From NCBI GenBank assembly GCA_963825685.1, contig CAWGUD010000034.1, positions 11,336 through 75,335 of the forward strand: a stretch of 64,000 nt of DNA. The letters run 5' to 3'. Below, one piece after another: positions 41,448-50,437 of the stretch. The notes below the pieces were generated by a model that was not told the DNA's origin, ran no database searches, and was given only the letters and a program-made list of their open reading frames with translations. Origin of the DNA: JAOUEA01 sp963825685 (GTDB taxonomy: Bacteria > Actinomycetota > UBA4738 > HRBIN12). Made by a program: the position numbers and the translations under genes. The number at the start of each line of letters is the position of its first letter. Positions within the stretch are counted from its first letter, which is position 1.

Positions 41448-43118
41448 GCCTCACGGCCGAGCGTTCCGCCCCCGCGCCTGCCCCGGCCGAGCGGCCGCAC
41501 GACGGACCGGTGGCATGGATCACCACCACCGATCACAAGAAGCTCGGGGTGATGTACTGCGTCACCGCGTTCTCCTTCTTCCTGATCGGAGGCGCGCTGG
41601 CCGGCGCGATGCGGGCCGAACTCGCCGACACGGGCGGACAGCTGATCGGGCCGCAGGCGTACAACACCCTCTTCACGGTCCACGGCATCATCATGATCTT
41701 CCTGTTCGTGGCGCCCTTCGGCGTGGGGCTCGCGAACTACCTCGTCCCGCTGCAGATCGGCGCGCCCGACATGGCGTTCCCGCGCGTGAACGCGATGGGG
41801 TACTGGTTCTTCGCCGGCGGAGGCCTGCTCGTGCTGCTGAGCTCGTTCGCGAGCGATGCCGGCGGTGTCGCGACCGGCTGGTACCTCTACCCGCCGCTCT
41901 CAGGTCCGCGGTACTCCCCGGGGGTGGGCCCGGATCTGTTGATCCTCGGCCTCGCGCTCGTCGCGATCTCGACCGTGATGTCGGGCGTCAACGTGATCAC
42001 GACGACGTTCCTGATGCGCGCCCCGGGCATGACGATGTGGCGCCTGCCGGTGTTCACGTGGAACGTGGTCGTCACCGCGATCCTCGGCCTCGTCGCGTTC
42101 CCACCCGCGGTGGCCGCGTTCGTGTTGCTGCTCTTCGATCGCCGGCTCGGCGGGCAGGCGTTCGACCCGCTCGGAGGTGGCGACCCGATCGTGTACCAGC
42201 ACCTCTTCTGGTTCCTCGGCCACCCCGAGGTCTACATCCTGATCCTGCCGTTCTTCGGGGTGATCACCGAGACGATCCCCGTGTTCAGCCGCAAGCCGCT
42301 GTTCGGGTACACGGGGTTCATCCTCGCGACGCTCGCGATCGGGGCCCTGTCGACCGGGGTGTGGGCGCACCACATGTTCACGACCGGCGTCGTCGACAAC
42401 CCGTTCTTCTCGGCGATGACGTTCACGATCGCGGTGCCGACCGGGGTGAAGTTCTTCAATTGGATCGGCACGATGTGGGGCGGCAAGCTGGTGTTCCGCG
42501 TGCCGATGCTGTTCTCGATCGGGTTCCTGCTGAACTTCCTGATCGGCGGCGTGACGGGCGTGATGCTCGCGAGCGCCCCGCTCGACTTCCAACTGGCGGA
42601 TTCGTACTTCCTCGTGTCGCACTTCCACTACACGATGATGGGTGGATCGGTCTTCGGCATCTTCGCCGCGATCTACTTCTGGTGGCCCAAGGCGTTCGGA
42701 TACCGGCTCTCCGAGCGACTCGGCCGGGGCGTGTTCGTGTTGATGTTCGTCGGGCTTCAACCTCACCTTCTGGCCGCAGTTCGTGGTGGGCCTGCGCGGC
42801 ATGCCGCGACGCATCGTCGACTACGCCCCGGGGCTGGGATGGGACACGCCGAACCTCGTGTCGTCGCTCGGCGTCGTGGTCCTCTCGGCCGGCGTGCTCC
42901 TGTTCCTCGTCGACGCGTTCACGGCGCGGCGGCGTCGCACACCCGCGGGCGACGACCCGTGGGGTGGGTTCTCGTTGGAGTGGGCCACCTCGTCGCCGCC
43001 GCCCGAGAACAACTTCTCGTCGCTGCCCCGCATCCGGTCCGAGCGTCCGGCGTTCGATATGCGTCACCCCGAGCTCGCACCGGACTCGAGCGCGACGACC
43101 GCCGAGGAGCCCCCGTGA
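41444..43118 (+). CDS. ctaD: Cytochrome c oxidase subunit I, one frameshift
   Basis: Catalytic heme a/a3-CuB subunit. Heme-a and CuB ligands are seen: FTVHGIIMIF, FWFLGHPEVYILILP (CuB His and cross-linked Tyr), VWAHHMF and VSHFHYTMMGG. The frame breaks at 42752-42754, where an extra G in GTCGGGCTTC separates FVLMFVG from FNLTFWPQFVVGLRGMPRR. About 557 residues after repair. The AGGAGG site before ATG 41444 and the ATGA overlap with ctaC fix the start. Y at the end of HPEVY marks the A-type family. Confidence 0.94.
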
Positions 43119-43498
43119 GGATCGCGTTGCGCTACCTCTGGGTGTACTCGGCGTTCGGGCTCGTGCTCGGCTCCGTGTACTTCGTGCTCACGCAGGAATG
43201 GGTGGGGGCGGTCGCCCTCTGGTTCCTCGGGCTGATGCCGCTCATCGTGGCGGTGTGGTGGGCGCGCCACGGGCCGTCGAGCGCGGTCCACGCCGCCGAC
43301 GACCCCGATGGGGATCCCGCGGCGTCGGCGGGTGAGTCGCTGGGGTCCTTCCCGACGGCGACGGCGTGGCCACTCTTCCTCGTGCTGGGCGTGATCGTCA
43401 CCGGCGCCTCGCTCGTCTACGGGCTGCTGCTCCTGCCCGCGGGCGCGGCACTGCTCGTGTGGTCGATCGTGGGGCTCGCGCGAGAGAGCCGGGGGTAG
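43115..43498 (+). CDS. ctaF: Cytochrome c oxidase subunit IV (CtaF-like)
   Basis: Small membrane subunit, 127 residues, specific to actinobacterial-type oxidases. Four hydrophobic segments in two pairs (about 3-25, 28-47, 82-100 and 103-120), joined by an acidic Asp/Ala loop. The assignment rests mainly on position directly after ctaD with a GTGA overlap and on topology, since the family is poorly conserved. Last gene of the respiratory operon. Confidence 0.78.
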   Translation: MRIALRYLWVYSAFGLVLGSVYFVLTQEWVGAVALWFLGLMPLIVAVWWARHGPSSAVHAADDPDGDPAASAGESLGSFPTATAWPLFLVLGVIVTGASLVYGLLLLPAGAALLVWSIVGLARESRG

Positions 43499-43523
43499 CG
43501 CGCGCGCTCGGACGCAGGGTCGG

Positions 43524-44243
43524 TCAGGCGCGGACGCAGCGCCAGACCCGGAGCTCCCAGAGCAGCCGGCTGCCGCGCTGGTGCAGCTTCAGCAGCCCGT
43601 CCTTCATGAGGCGCGCGGTGGCGGTCGCCTTCGCCACGAGGTCGGGCAGCGGGAACGTGCGCTCGAGCACCGGCTCGATGTTGTCGCCGAACACCCGTCG
43701 GGCAGCCGCCAGGATCGCGTTCTCGTCCTGCAGCGTGCCCGTCGGCAGGTAGAGGCGGCCACCGGGCTGCAGGGTGTCGCCGATCGTCTCCAGCAGCTTG
43801 CGGGGGAGCTCGGCTCCGGTGGGTCCACCCGCCGGCACGTCCTGGAACCATCCCGTGACCGCTGCGAGGTCGTCGGGGATGCCCGAGACGTCGCCGATCA
43901 GCACGGTCGCGTGCACGTCGCGCATCGGCTCGAGCAGGTCGCCCTGTCGGAACTCACAGACGTCGCTCAGGCCGAGGCGCTCGGCGTTGCGCATCGCCAT
44001 CTCGACCGCGGGGCCGGACAGGTCGCAGCCGTAGACCTTCTTCGCGCCGAGCTTGGCCGCCACGAACGCCAGCACGCCGCTGCCACAGCCGACGTCGATC
44101 ACGGTGTCGTCCGGGCCGATCTCGAGGGCGTCGGCGAGCGTCCTGCTCGTGCTCGTCGGGCTGAAGACCCCGGGTCTCACGAGCAGCGAGAAGGGGCCGG
44201 TCCGCCCCTTCCACTCGATCTCGCTGGTCTCGACCTGGGTCAT
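43524..44243 (-). CDS. SAM-dependent methyltransferase
   Basis: Class I methyltransferase, 239 residues, target unknown. SAM motif I VIDVGCGSGVLAFVAA (about 43-58), motif II YGCDLSG and a GDLLEPM segment follow the fold; there is no NPPY, so it is not a PrmC-type enzyme. The N-terminal GPFSLLVRPGVFSPTSTS resembles PrmA/ribosomal-type enzymes, but this is a weak hint. A TAGCCT box lies eleven bases upstream of ATG 44243. Convergent with ctaF. Confidence 0.8.
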   Translation of the reverse strand: MTQVETSEIEWKGRTGPFSLLVRPGVFSPTSTSRTLADALEIGPDDTVIDVGCGSGVLAFVAAKLGAKKVYGCDLSGPAVEMAMRNAERLGLSDVCEFRQGDLLEPMRDVHATVLIGDVSGIPDDLAAVTGWFQDVPAGGPTGAELPRKLLETIGDTLQPGGRLYLPTGTLQDENAILAAARRVFGDNIEPVLERTFPLPDLVAKATATARLMKDGLLKLHQRGSRLLWELRVWRCVRA

Positions 44244-44280
44244 CCTGGTCGCACAGGCTACACGGCGCCACGGGGCGCCG

Positions 44281-44779
44281 CTAGACGACCGGGGGGTCGA
44301 AGGTCACGTCTTCTCCGGGCACCAGGTCTCCGCGCTCGACGGCGGCCGCGTCGGCCTCGAGCTTGTCGTGCAGGGCCGGCGGTCGCGATGCCGTGATGAC
44401 CGTCGGGATACTCCTTCACCCGGCGGGAGGCGCGGCGCATCAGGGTCATCGCGCCGTGGGCGTTCCCGCGGAGCAGGTGCACGTAGCCCGCGCCCATCTG
44501 CGAGAGGCCCTTGAAGAACTCCGCGTCGTCGGTGCCTCGAGCCTGCTTCCAGGCCGTCTCCCAGGCCTCGTGCGCAGGGAAGTAGCGCCCCTCGCGCATG
44601 TGCTCGCGCCCGAGCTCGTGGTTCTGCTCGAGCGTCAGCGAGTCGTAGTCCTCGAGCACCAGCTCGTTCTCGGCGCCCCAGTCGAGCGGACGCCCGAGCC
44701 GGTCACGGGGCCGTTCGGGCTTCTGCCGGGTCGGGCTCGGCAGGCCGGTCTTGCCCTCGGTCTCGGGGAGATCGCGCAT
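44281..44779 (-). CDS. DUF309-family protein, one frameshift
   Basis: Small helical protein of unknown function. The DUF309 core is HELGREHMREGRYFPAHEAW with WKQARGTDDAEFFKGLSQM and AGYVHLLRGN, carrying the conserved His/Glu residues. After KEYPDG the frame becomes Arg/Gly-rich; another frame gives ALHDKLEADAAAVERG and ends at TAG 44281-44283. One extra base at about 44365-44385 would join them, giving 165 residues. A TAGCAT box lies six bases before ATG 44779. Confidence 0.78.
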
Positions 44780-44785
44780 CGAGCC

Positions 44786-44791
44786 ATGCTA
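44786..44791 (-). promoter_or_regulatory. -10 box (TAGCAT) for the DUF309 gene
   Basis: TAGCAT on the minus strand is followed by six bases and ATG 44779. Confidence 0.5.
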
Positions 44792-44842
44792 CCCCCGGTC
44801 GCCCGCTCGACGAGGCCGCGTTCCACAGGGTGGCTCCTGCGC

Positions 44843-44848
44843 TACCGT
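44843..44848 (+). promoter_or_regulatory. -10 box (TACCGT) for the sarcosine oxidase-like gene
   Basis: TACCGT is followed by seven bases and GTG 44856, without a ribosome binding site. Confidence 0.5.
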
Positions 44849-44855
44849 TCCCGGC

Positions 44856-45973
44856 GTGGAACGGTTCGACGTGATCGTGGTCGGCGGCGGCGCGATGGGG
44901 ACGGCCGCCGCCCGCGAGCTGGCCCGGCGCGGGCGCGAGACGTTGCTGATCGAGCGGTTCGCGATCGGGCACGCGAACGGCAGCTCCGGAGGCCCGACCC
45001 GCATCTTCCGCTACGCCTACCACCGCCCCGACTACGTGCGGCTGGCGATGTCGGCTCGCGAGGCCTGGCAGGACCTCGAGGCCGAGGCGGGCGAGCAACT
45101 CCTGCGCGTCACAGGTGGCATCGACGTGGGACCGGCCGCCCTGCACCGGGCCGACCTGCTCGAGGCAGGCAGGTGCATCGGTCGAGCGCATCCATGGAGC
45201 CGAGGCCGAGGAGCGCTGGCCGTCGCTCCGGTTGCCCGCCGGAGCCGACGTGGTGTTCCAGCCCGACGGCGGGGTGCTCCACGCCGCGCCGACGGTGATC
45301 GCCCAGGCCAGGCTCGCCGAGGCGAGCGGTGCGACCCTGCACTCGGAGACCACGGTCACCGAGATCGCGCCGCGCGATGACGCCGTCGAGGTCACGACCG
45401 ACGGCGGAGGGACCTTCGTCGCTCCCGTGGCGATCGTCGCCGCAGGAGCGTGGGCGGGGCCGCTGCTCGCCGGCGCCGGCATCGATCTCACCCTGCGCCC
45501 CAACCTCGAGCAGTCGACCTACTTCGAACTCGCGGATCGCGACGCATCGTTGCCGACGATGATCGACTGGCTCGAGGATGCCGATCACCCCCCCTACCTC
45601 GTTCCCGACCCGTGGGACGCCGGCTCGTTCAAGGTCGGCCTGCACATGGCCGGCCCCGCCACCGATCCCGACGCACGCACGTTCGACGCCGACCCTGAAC
45701 GCGTGGAACGCGTGATCGCGTACGTGACCGAGCACCTGCCCACGGCGCGCGCCGACCGGACGCACCGACACGTGCCTGTACACGATCACCCCCGACGAGG
45801 ACTTCGTGCTCGACCGGGTGGGGCCGATCGTGGTCGCCTCGCCGTGCAGCGGACACGGGTTCAAGTTCGTGCCGCTGTTCGGACGCGCCCTGGCCGACCT
45901 CGCGACCGGCGAGGACACGTCGTTCGATCGATCGGCGTTCCGCGCCGATCGGGCCGGGCTCGCCCGCCGCTAG
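44856..45973 (+). CDS. Monomeric sarcosine oxidase-like FAD amine oxidase, two frameshifts
   Basis: Flavin-dependent oxidation of secondary amines such as sarcosine or N-methyl amino acids, releasing H2O2. FAD-binding VIVVGGGAMGTAAAREL starts at residue 6; GPTRIFRYAY, EAEERWPSL and a late SPCSGHGFKF are family motifs. DTCLYT carries the Cys that binds FAD covalently in monomeric sarcosine oxidase. Three frames are needed: breaks at about 45160-45180 and 45755-45768, each fitting one extra base, give about 372 residues ending at TAG 45971. Its stop shares CTAG with the convergent MarR gene. Confidence 0.86.
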
Positions 45974-46395
45974 CCCTCGTCGGCGAGGACGGCGAGGGCC
46001 GATCGGAGCGCCTCGTCGGCGCCGTCACCGAGCCGCCGGCGGGTGCGGGTCTGCAGCACCTGCACCGCGCGCCGGAACTCGGTCGCGCATCGTCGCCCGT
46101 CGGCGGTCAACGCGACGAGCTTGGCGCGCGCATCGTCGGGGTCGGCGATCCTGCTCACGTACCCGCGGGCCTCGAGGTCGTCGACGACCTGCATCATCGA
46201 CTGCTTCGTGATGCCGGCGCGGCCCGCCAGCTCGCCCAGCCTGGTGCCGGTCCTCCGGTCGACGTGCAGGAACACGGCCCCGTGGCCCGGCCGCACGTCG
46301 TCGTAGCCACGCTCGGCCATCGAGGCCGTCAGCGCCGTCGCGAGCGCACGATGAGCCGCCAGCAGCATCGACGTGAGGTCGGGAGCTCGGGCCAC
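45970..46395 (-). CDS. MarR-family transcriptional regulator
   Basis: Winged-helix dimeric repressor, 141 residues. The HTH reads GELAGRAGITKQSMMQVVDDLE and the wing is YVSRIADPDDARAKLVALT, both typical of MarR. GTG start at 46395. It is divergent from the VIT-type transporter gene, with overlapping -10 boxes, so it may control that gene and itself. Its stop shares a CTAG with the amine oxidase gene. The ligand is unknown. Confidence 0.9.
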   Translation of the reverse strand: MARAPDLTSMLLAAHRALATALTASMAERGYDDVRPGHGAVFLHVDRRTGTRLGELAGRAGITKQSMMQVVDDLEARGYVSRIADPDDARAKLVALTADGRRCATEFRRAVQVLQTRTRRRLGDGADEALRSALAVLADEG

Positions 46396-46400
46396 ACCCG

Positions 46401-46408
46401 ATTATGCT
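46401..46408. promoter_or_regulatory. Overlapping divergent -10 boxes of marR and the VIT-type transporter
   Basis: On the plus strand TATGCT (46403-46408) lies seven bases before GTG 46416. On the minus strand CATAAT (46401-46406) lies five bases before GTG 46395. The two boxes share four base pairs, so the two promoters cannot easily fire together. Confidence 0.55.
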
Positions 46409-46415
46409 CGACCGC

Positions 46416-47240
46416 GTGGACGAGCCGACGCTGCCGCCCGAGTACGCGCGAACGAAGAGCATGCTCCCCGAGCTCTTGGCGACGCGACGCCGCATCCGCG
46501 GCCGCCGCGAGCCCCTGCTCCCGCACCGGGGACCGGTCGACGAGGAGCAGCGAGCCGGCGCGGGGAAGACCGGCACGCTGCGCGCGGCGATCTTCGGTGT
46601 CAACGACGGCCTGGTCTCCAACGCGGCGCTGATCATGGGGTTCGCCGGCGCCGACCAACCCCGCACCGTGATCCTGCTCGCCGGCATCTCGGGCCTGCTC
46701 GCGGGTGCGTTCTCGATGGGCGCGGGCGAGTACGTCTCGATGCGCGTCCAGCGCGAGGTGCTCGAACGCATGCTGCACCTCGAGGCCCACGAGCTGGGCA
46801 GCGACCCCGAGGGCGAGCGAGCGGAGCTGGCCGAGATCTACGAGCGCAAGGGCGTGCCGGCCGAGCTCGCCGACGCGCTGGCGAGCGAGCTCTCGAAGGA
46901 CCCGGCGACCGCCCTCGACACGCACGCGCGGGAGGAGCTCGGCATCGACCCCGACGAGGGACTGGGCTCGCCCTGGGGAGCCGCCTCGTCGTCGTTCCTC
47001 ACGTTCTCGATCGGCGCGCTGGTGCCGCTGGTGCCGTTCCTGTTCCTCGAGGGCACGACCGCCGTGATCGCATCGGCCCTGATCACGGCCCTCGCGCTGC
47101 TCGGCGTCGGCGCCCTGACCGCCCGGCTGACGGGGCGCTCGCCGCTGCTCTCCGGGCTGCGCATGCTCGCGATCGGCGGGACCGCCGCGGTCGTGACCTA
47201 TCTGATCGGTCTCGCGCTCGGGGTCAGCGTCGTCGGATGA
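46416..47240 (+). CDS. VIT1/CCC1-family Fe2+/Mn2+ transporter
   Basis: Membrane transporter of the vacuolar-iron-transporter family, in bacteria usually moving Fe2+ or Mn2+ out of the cytosol. About 274 residues. The hallmark helix-1 motif GVNDGLVSNAALIMG and GAFSMGAGEYVSM are present; a cytoplasmic Glu-rich helical region (about 110-165: LEAHELGSDPEGERAELAEI) fits the metal-binding insertion. Three more helices follow. GTG 46416 is preferred because a TATGCT box lies seven bases before it and overlaps the upstream ATG 46404. The GNAT gene overlaps its stop as ATGA. Confidence 0.88.
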   Translation: MDEPTLPPEYARTKSMLPELLATRRRIRGRREPLLPHRGPVDEEQRAGAGKTGTLRAAIFGVNDGLVSNAALIMGFAGADQPRTVILLAGISGLLAGAFSMGAGEYVSMRVQREVLERMLHLEAHELGSDPEGERAELAEIYERKGVPAELADALASELSKDPATALDTHAREELGIDPDEGLGSPWGAASSSFLTFSIGALVPLVPFLFLEGTTAVIASALITALALLGVGALTARLTGRSPLLSGLRMLAIGGTAAVVTYLIGLALGVSVVG

Positions 47241-47752
47241 GCGCGCGGGAGTCGCCCGTGACCGTGCGGGAGGCCGCTCCGCACGAGTACGCGGAGGCCG
47301 GTCGGGTCACGGCCGAGGCATACCGCCAGTTCGTCGTCGACGGTGACGACGACTGGCACGAGTACCTCGAGGCGATCGCCGACGTCGAGGGGCGGGCCGA
47401 TCGCACCACGATCCTCGTCGCCCTCGACGGCGACCGCATCGTGGGCAGCGCGACGCTGGAGCTGTTCGATCGCGTCGAGGTCGAGGACGACCCGACCCTG
47501 CACCCCGAGGAGTCCCACATCCGCATGCTGGGCGTGCACCCCGACGCTCGTCGTCGCGGGGTCGCCCGGGCATTGATCGACGCCTGCTTCGAGCGCGCTC
47601 GGGACGAGGGCAAGACGTACATGACGCTGCACACGACCGAGCGGATGCGCGAGGCCCAGGGCATGTACGAGGCGCTGGGGTTCGAGCGCCTGGACGACCG
47701 CGTGTTCCCCGACGGGTTCGTGCTGCTCACGTACCGGCGCCCGATCGACTAG
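47237..47752 (+). CDS. GNAT-family N-acetyltransferase
   Basis: Predicted acetyltransferase, 171 residues, substrate unknown. The acetyl-CoA loop RRRGVARALIDACFERA (about 104-120) follows the strand IRMLGVHPDA, and EAQGMYEALGFERL completes motif B. ATG overlaps the transporter stop as ATGA, so the two are probably co-transcribed. The TAG stop shares a CTAG with the convergent ABC exporter. Confidence 0.86.
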   Translation: MSARESPVTVREAAPHEYAEAGRVTAEAYRQFVVDGDDDWHEYLEAIADVEGRADRTTILVALDGDRIVGSATLELFDRVEVEDDPTLHPEESHIRMLGVHPDARRRGVARALIDACFERARDEGKTYMTLHTTERMREAQGMYEALGFERLDDRVFPDGFVLLTYRRPID

Positions 47753-49711
47753 GAGCCGGAGCGCACGACCTCGCCGGTCGTGAGGATCACGCCGTCCTCG
47801 CACTCGGCCTGCACCAGGCCGCCGCGGAACTGCTGCTCGTAGAGCTGGGCGTACAGCCCTCCCCGTTCGAGCAGCTCGTCGTGGGTTCCCTGCTCCACCA
47901 CGCGGCCGCGGTCGAGCACGAAGATCACGTCGGCCTTCAGGATCGTGGAGAGACGGTGCGCGATCGCGAGCGTCGTCCGGCCCTGCATCAGGGGCTCCAG
48001 CGCGGCCTGCACGAGCCGCTCGCTCGTCGTGTCGAGCGACGACGTCGCCTCGTCGAGGATCAGGATGCGCGGGTCCTTGAGGATCACCCGGGCGATCGCG
48101 AGCCGCTGCTTCTCGCCGCCGGAGAGCTTGTACCCGCGCTCGCCGACGATCGTGTCGTAGCCCTCGGGCAGCTCCGCGATGCGGTCGTGGATGTAGGCGG
48201 CGCGAGCGGCGGCCTCCAGCTCCTCCTGCGTCGCGTCGGGTCGTCCGTACTCCAGGTTGCGCCGGATCGTCGTGTGGAACAGGTACGTCTCCTGCGTCAC
48301 CACCCCGATGTTCTCGCCCAGCGACTCGAGCGTGACGCCGCGCACGTCGCGCCCGTCGATCGTGACCGAGCCCTCCTGCACGTCGTACAGGCGGGGCACG
48401 AGGTACGTGATCGTGGTCTTGCCGGCGCCGCTCGGGCCGACGAGCGCGGCGAGCTGCCCCGGCTCGATGCGCATCGACACGTCGTCGAGGGTCCACTCCC
48501 TCGGTGACTCGTTCGCGGCGTCGAGGTCGGTCGGAGACGTCGGCGTCGTCCGCTCCTCGGGCTCGTCGTAGCGGAACCGGACGTCGCGCAGCTCGACCGC
48601 GCCGCGCACCTCGGCGGGGTCGAGGGTCGACGGCGTTCGGAGCGTCCTGGATGTCGTGGCGGAGGTCGAGGTACTCGAAGATGCGGTCGAAGAGGGCGAG
48701 CGAGGAGTGCACCTCGGTCGAGACCTGCAGCATCGAGCCGATCGGGAAGAAGAGCCTGGATTGCAGGGTCGTGAACGCGACGATCGTGCCCGCGTTGATC
48801 GCGGTCGGGTCGGTCGAGAGCTGCCACCCCGCCACCAGGTACACGAGCGCGGGCGTGATCGAGAAGAACGTGCCGACGACGGCGAAGAACGACCGGCCGA
48901 TCATCGTCTGCCGTATCTGGAAGCCGGTGAGCCGTTGGTTCTCCTCGCGGAACCTGCCGATCTCGTGGCGCTGACGACCGAACGACTTCGAGAGCAGGAT
49001 GCCGCTCACCGAGAGCGTCTCCTCGGTGATCGCGGTGAGATCGGCGAGGGTCTTCTGCGTGCTGGTCGCGACCTCACGGCGGGCTCGACCCACCTTGACG
49101 GTCAGCCACAGGAAGAGCGGGAGGAGCGCGAGCGACAGCAGCGTGAGCGGCACCGAGAGCACGAGCATCGCGATCAGCGTGCTGATGATCGTGACGACGT
49201 TGGCGAGCACGTTCGAGGCGGTGTCGGTCACGACCGACTGCACGCCGCCGACATCGTTCGAGAGCCGCGACTGGATCTCACCCGTGCGGGTCGCGGTGAA
49301 GAACCGCAGGGGCATGTGCTGCAGGTGGGTGTAGAGCGCGTTGCGCAGGTCCTGCATCACCTTGAGCCCGACCTGGTTCGCCCAGTACGTCTGCGCGATG
49401 CCGATCAGGCTGGTGACGATCGGCACGGCGATCATCAGCGCCACGAGCCGGTAGAGCAGCGGGAGGTTGGGACAGGCCTCGCCGGCGCACGAGCCCTGCT
49501 CGCCGAAGAGCGCGTTGTTGAAGATCTCGGCGATCAGCAGCGGGTTGATCACGCCGAGCCCCGACGTGATCACGATCGCGATCGCGACGAGCCCGACCGT
49601 TCGCTTGTACGGCTTGAAGGTGTCGATCACGCGTCGCACGGTGGCCCGATCGACCGGCCTCTGGTCCGCGTCGACGGGCGGCGCGGCGAAGAATCCTCGG
49701 TGGCGACCCAT
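47749..49711 (-). CDS. ABC exporter, fused membrane and ATPase domains, one frameshift
   Basis: Half-type ABC exporter (ABCB/MsbA-like) with one membrane domain of about six helices (about 30-330) and one ATPase domain, presumably a homodimer. Walker A VGPSGAGKTT, signature KLSGGEKQRLAI, Walker B ILILDEATSSLD and an H-loop in AIAHRLST are intact. The frame breaks at about 48619-48632: QDAPNAVD is followed by the expected DPAEVRGAVELRDVRF in another frame, one extra base. About 653 residues. A TATCCT box lies seven bases before ATG 49711. Cargo unknown; lipid or drug export are options. Confidence 0.9.
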
Positions 49712-49718
49712 GTGTTCG

Positions 49719-49724
49719 AGGATA
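49719..49724 (-). promoter_or_regulatory. -10 box (TATCCT) for the ABC exporter gene
   Basis: TATCCT on the minus strand is followed by seven bases and ATG 49711. Confidence 0.55.
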
Positions 49725-49741
49725 CGTCGCGGGTGCGACGA

Positions 49742-50437
49742 CTATTCCCGGCCCGCGGACGTGCCCGACGACGCGGCGCGCGCCATCACCGCGTCCATCA
49801 TCGGTGCGGTGAGCTTCCCGGTGAAGGTGTTCTGCTGCGACGGGTGGAAGCACCCGAGCAGCGTGTAGGGGCCGACGGTGACCTCGGCGCCGTGACCGAA
49901 CCGGGGCTTCGGCCGGATCGTGTGTCCGATCGCGGCGAACGCCCGCAGCGCCCCGTCCCAGCCGAACGAGCCGAGCGCCACGACGACCCGCAGTCGTTCC
50001 AGGGCCTCGATCTCACGCACGAGGAAGGGCAGGCATCGGTCGCGCTCCTGGGGCGTGGGCTTGTTCGCAGGAGGCGCACAACGGTTCACCGCGGTCACGT
50101 AGGCCCCCCTCAGTCGCAGTCCGTCGTCGAGCGACTCGCTCGTGGGCTGGTTCGCGAGCCCGGCCCGGAACATCGACGCGTAGAGGAAGTCCCCCGATCG
50201 GTCCCCCGTGAAGACCCGGCCGGTGCGGTTCCCGCCGTGGGCCGCGGGGGCGAGCCCGAGCACGAGCACTCGGGCGTCGGGGTCGCCGAACCCCGGCACC
50301 GGCCGTCCCCAGTAGGGCTGGTCGGCGAACCGCGCGACCTTCTCGCGCGCCGTCCGCTCCCGCCACTCGACCAGCCGAGGGCATGCATGGCACGCGACGA
50401 CGTCGCGCTCGATCCGCGCGAGCGCATCCGCGCTCAC
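49742..50437 (-). CDS. Type-5 uracil-DNA glycosylase (UdgB-like)
   Basis: Fe-S uracil/hypoxanthine-DNA glycosylase of family 5, 231 residues. Motif A is GLAPAAHGGNRTGRVFTGD, lacking the polar catalytic residue of families 1 and 4, which defines type 5; motif B is HPSQQNTFTGKLT. Cys residues in CHACPRL, VNRCAPP and RDRCLPF fit a [4Fe-4S] cluster. Start GTG 50437 overlaps the ABC-F stop as GTGA. Suits repair of deaminated cytosine or adenine in high-GC DNA. Confidence 0.9.
   Translation of the reverse strand: MSADALARIERDVVACHACPRLVEWRERTAREKVARFADQPYWGRPVPGFGDPDARVLVLGLAPAAHGGNRTGRVFTGDRSGDFLYASMFRAGLANQPTSESLDDGLRLRGAYVTAVNRCAPPANKPTPQERDRCLPFLVREIEALERLRVVVALGSFGWDGALRAFAAIGHTIRPKPRFGHGAEVTVGPYTLLGCFHPSQQNTFTGKLTAPMMDAVMARAASSGTSAGRE

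Noticed and set aside
41111..42754. Programmed ribosomal frameshifting in the oxidase genes
   Set aside because: Breaks occur in many unrelated genes at different sequences without a shared slippery site or pseudoknot.
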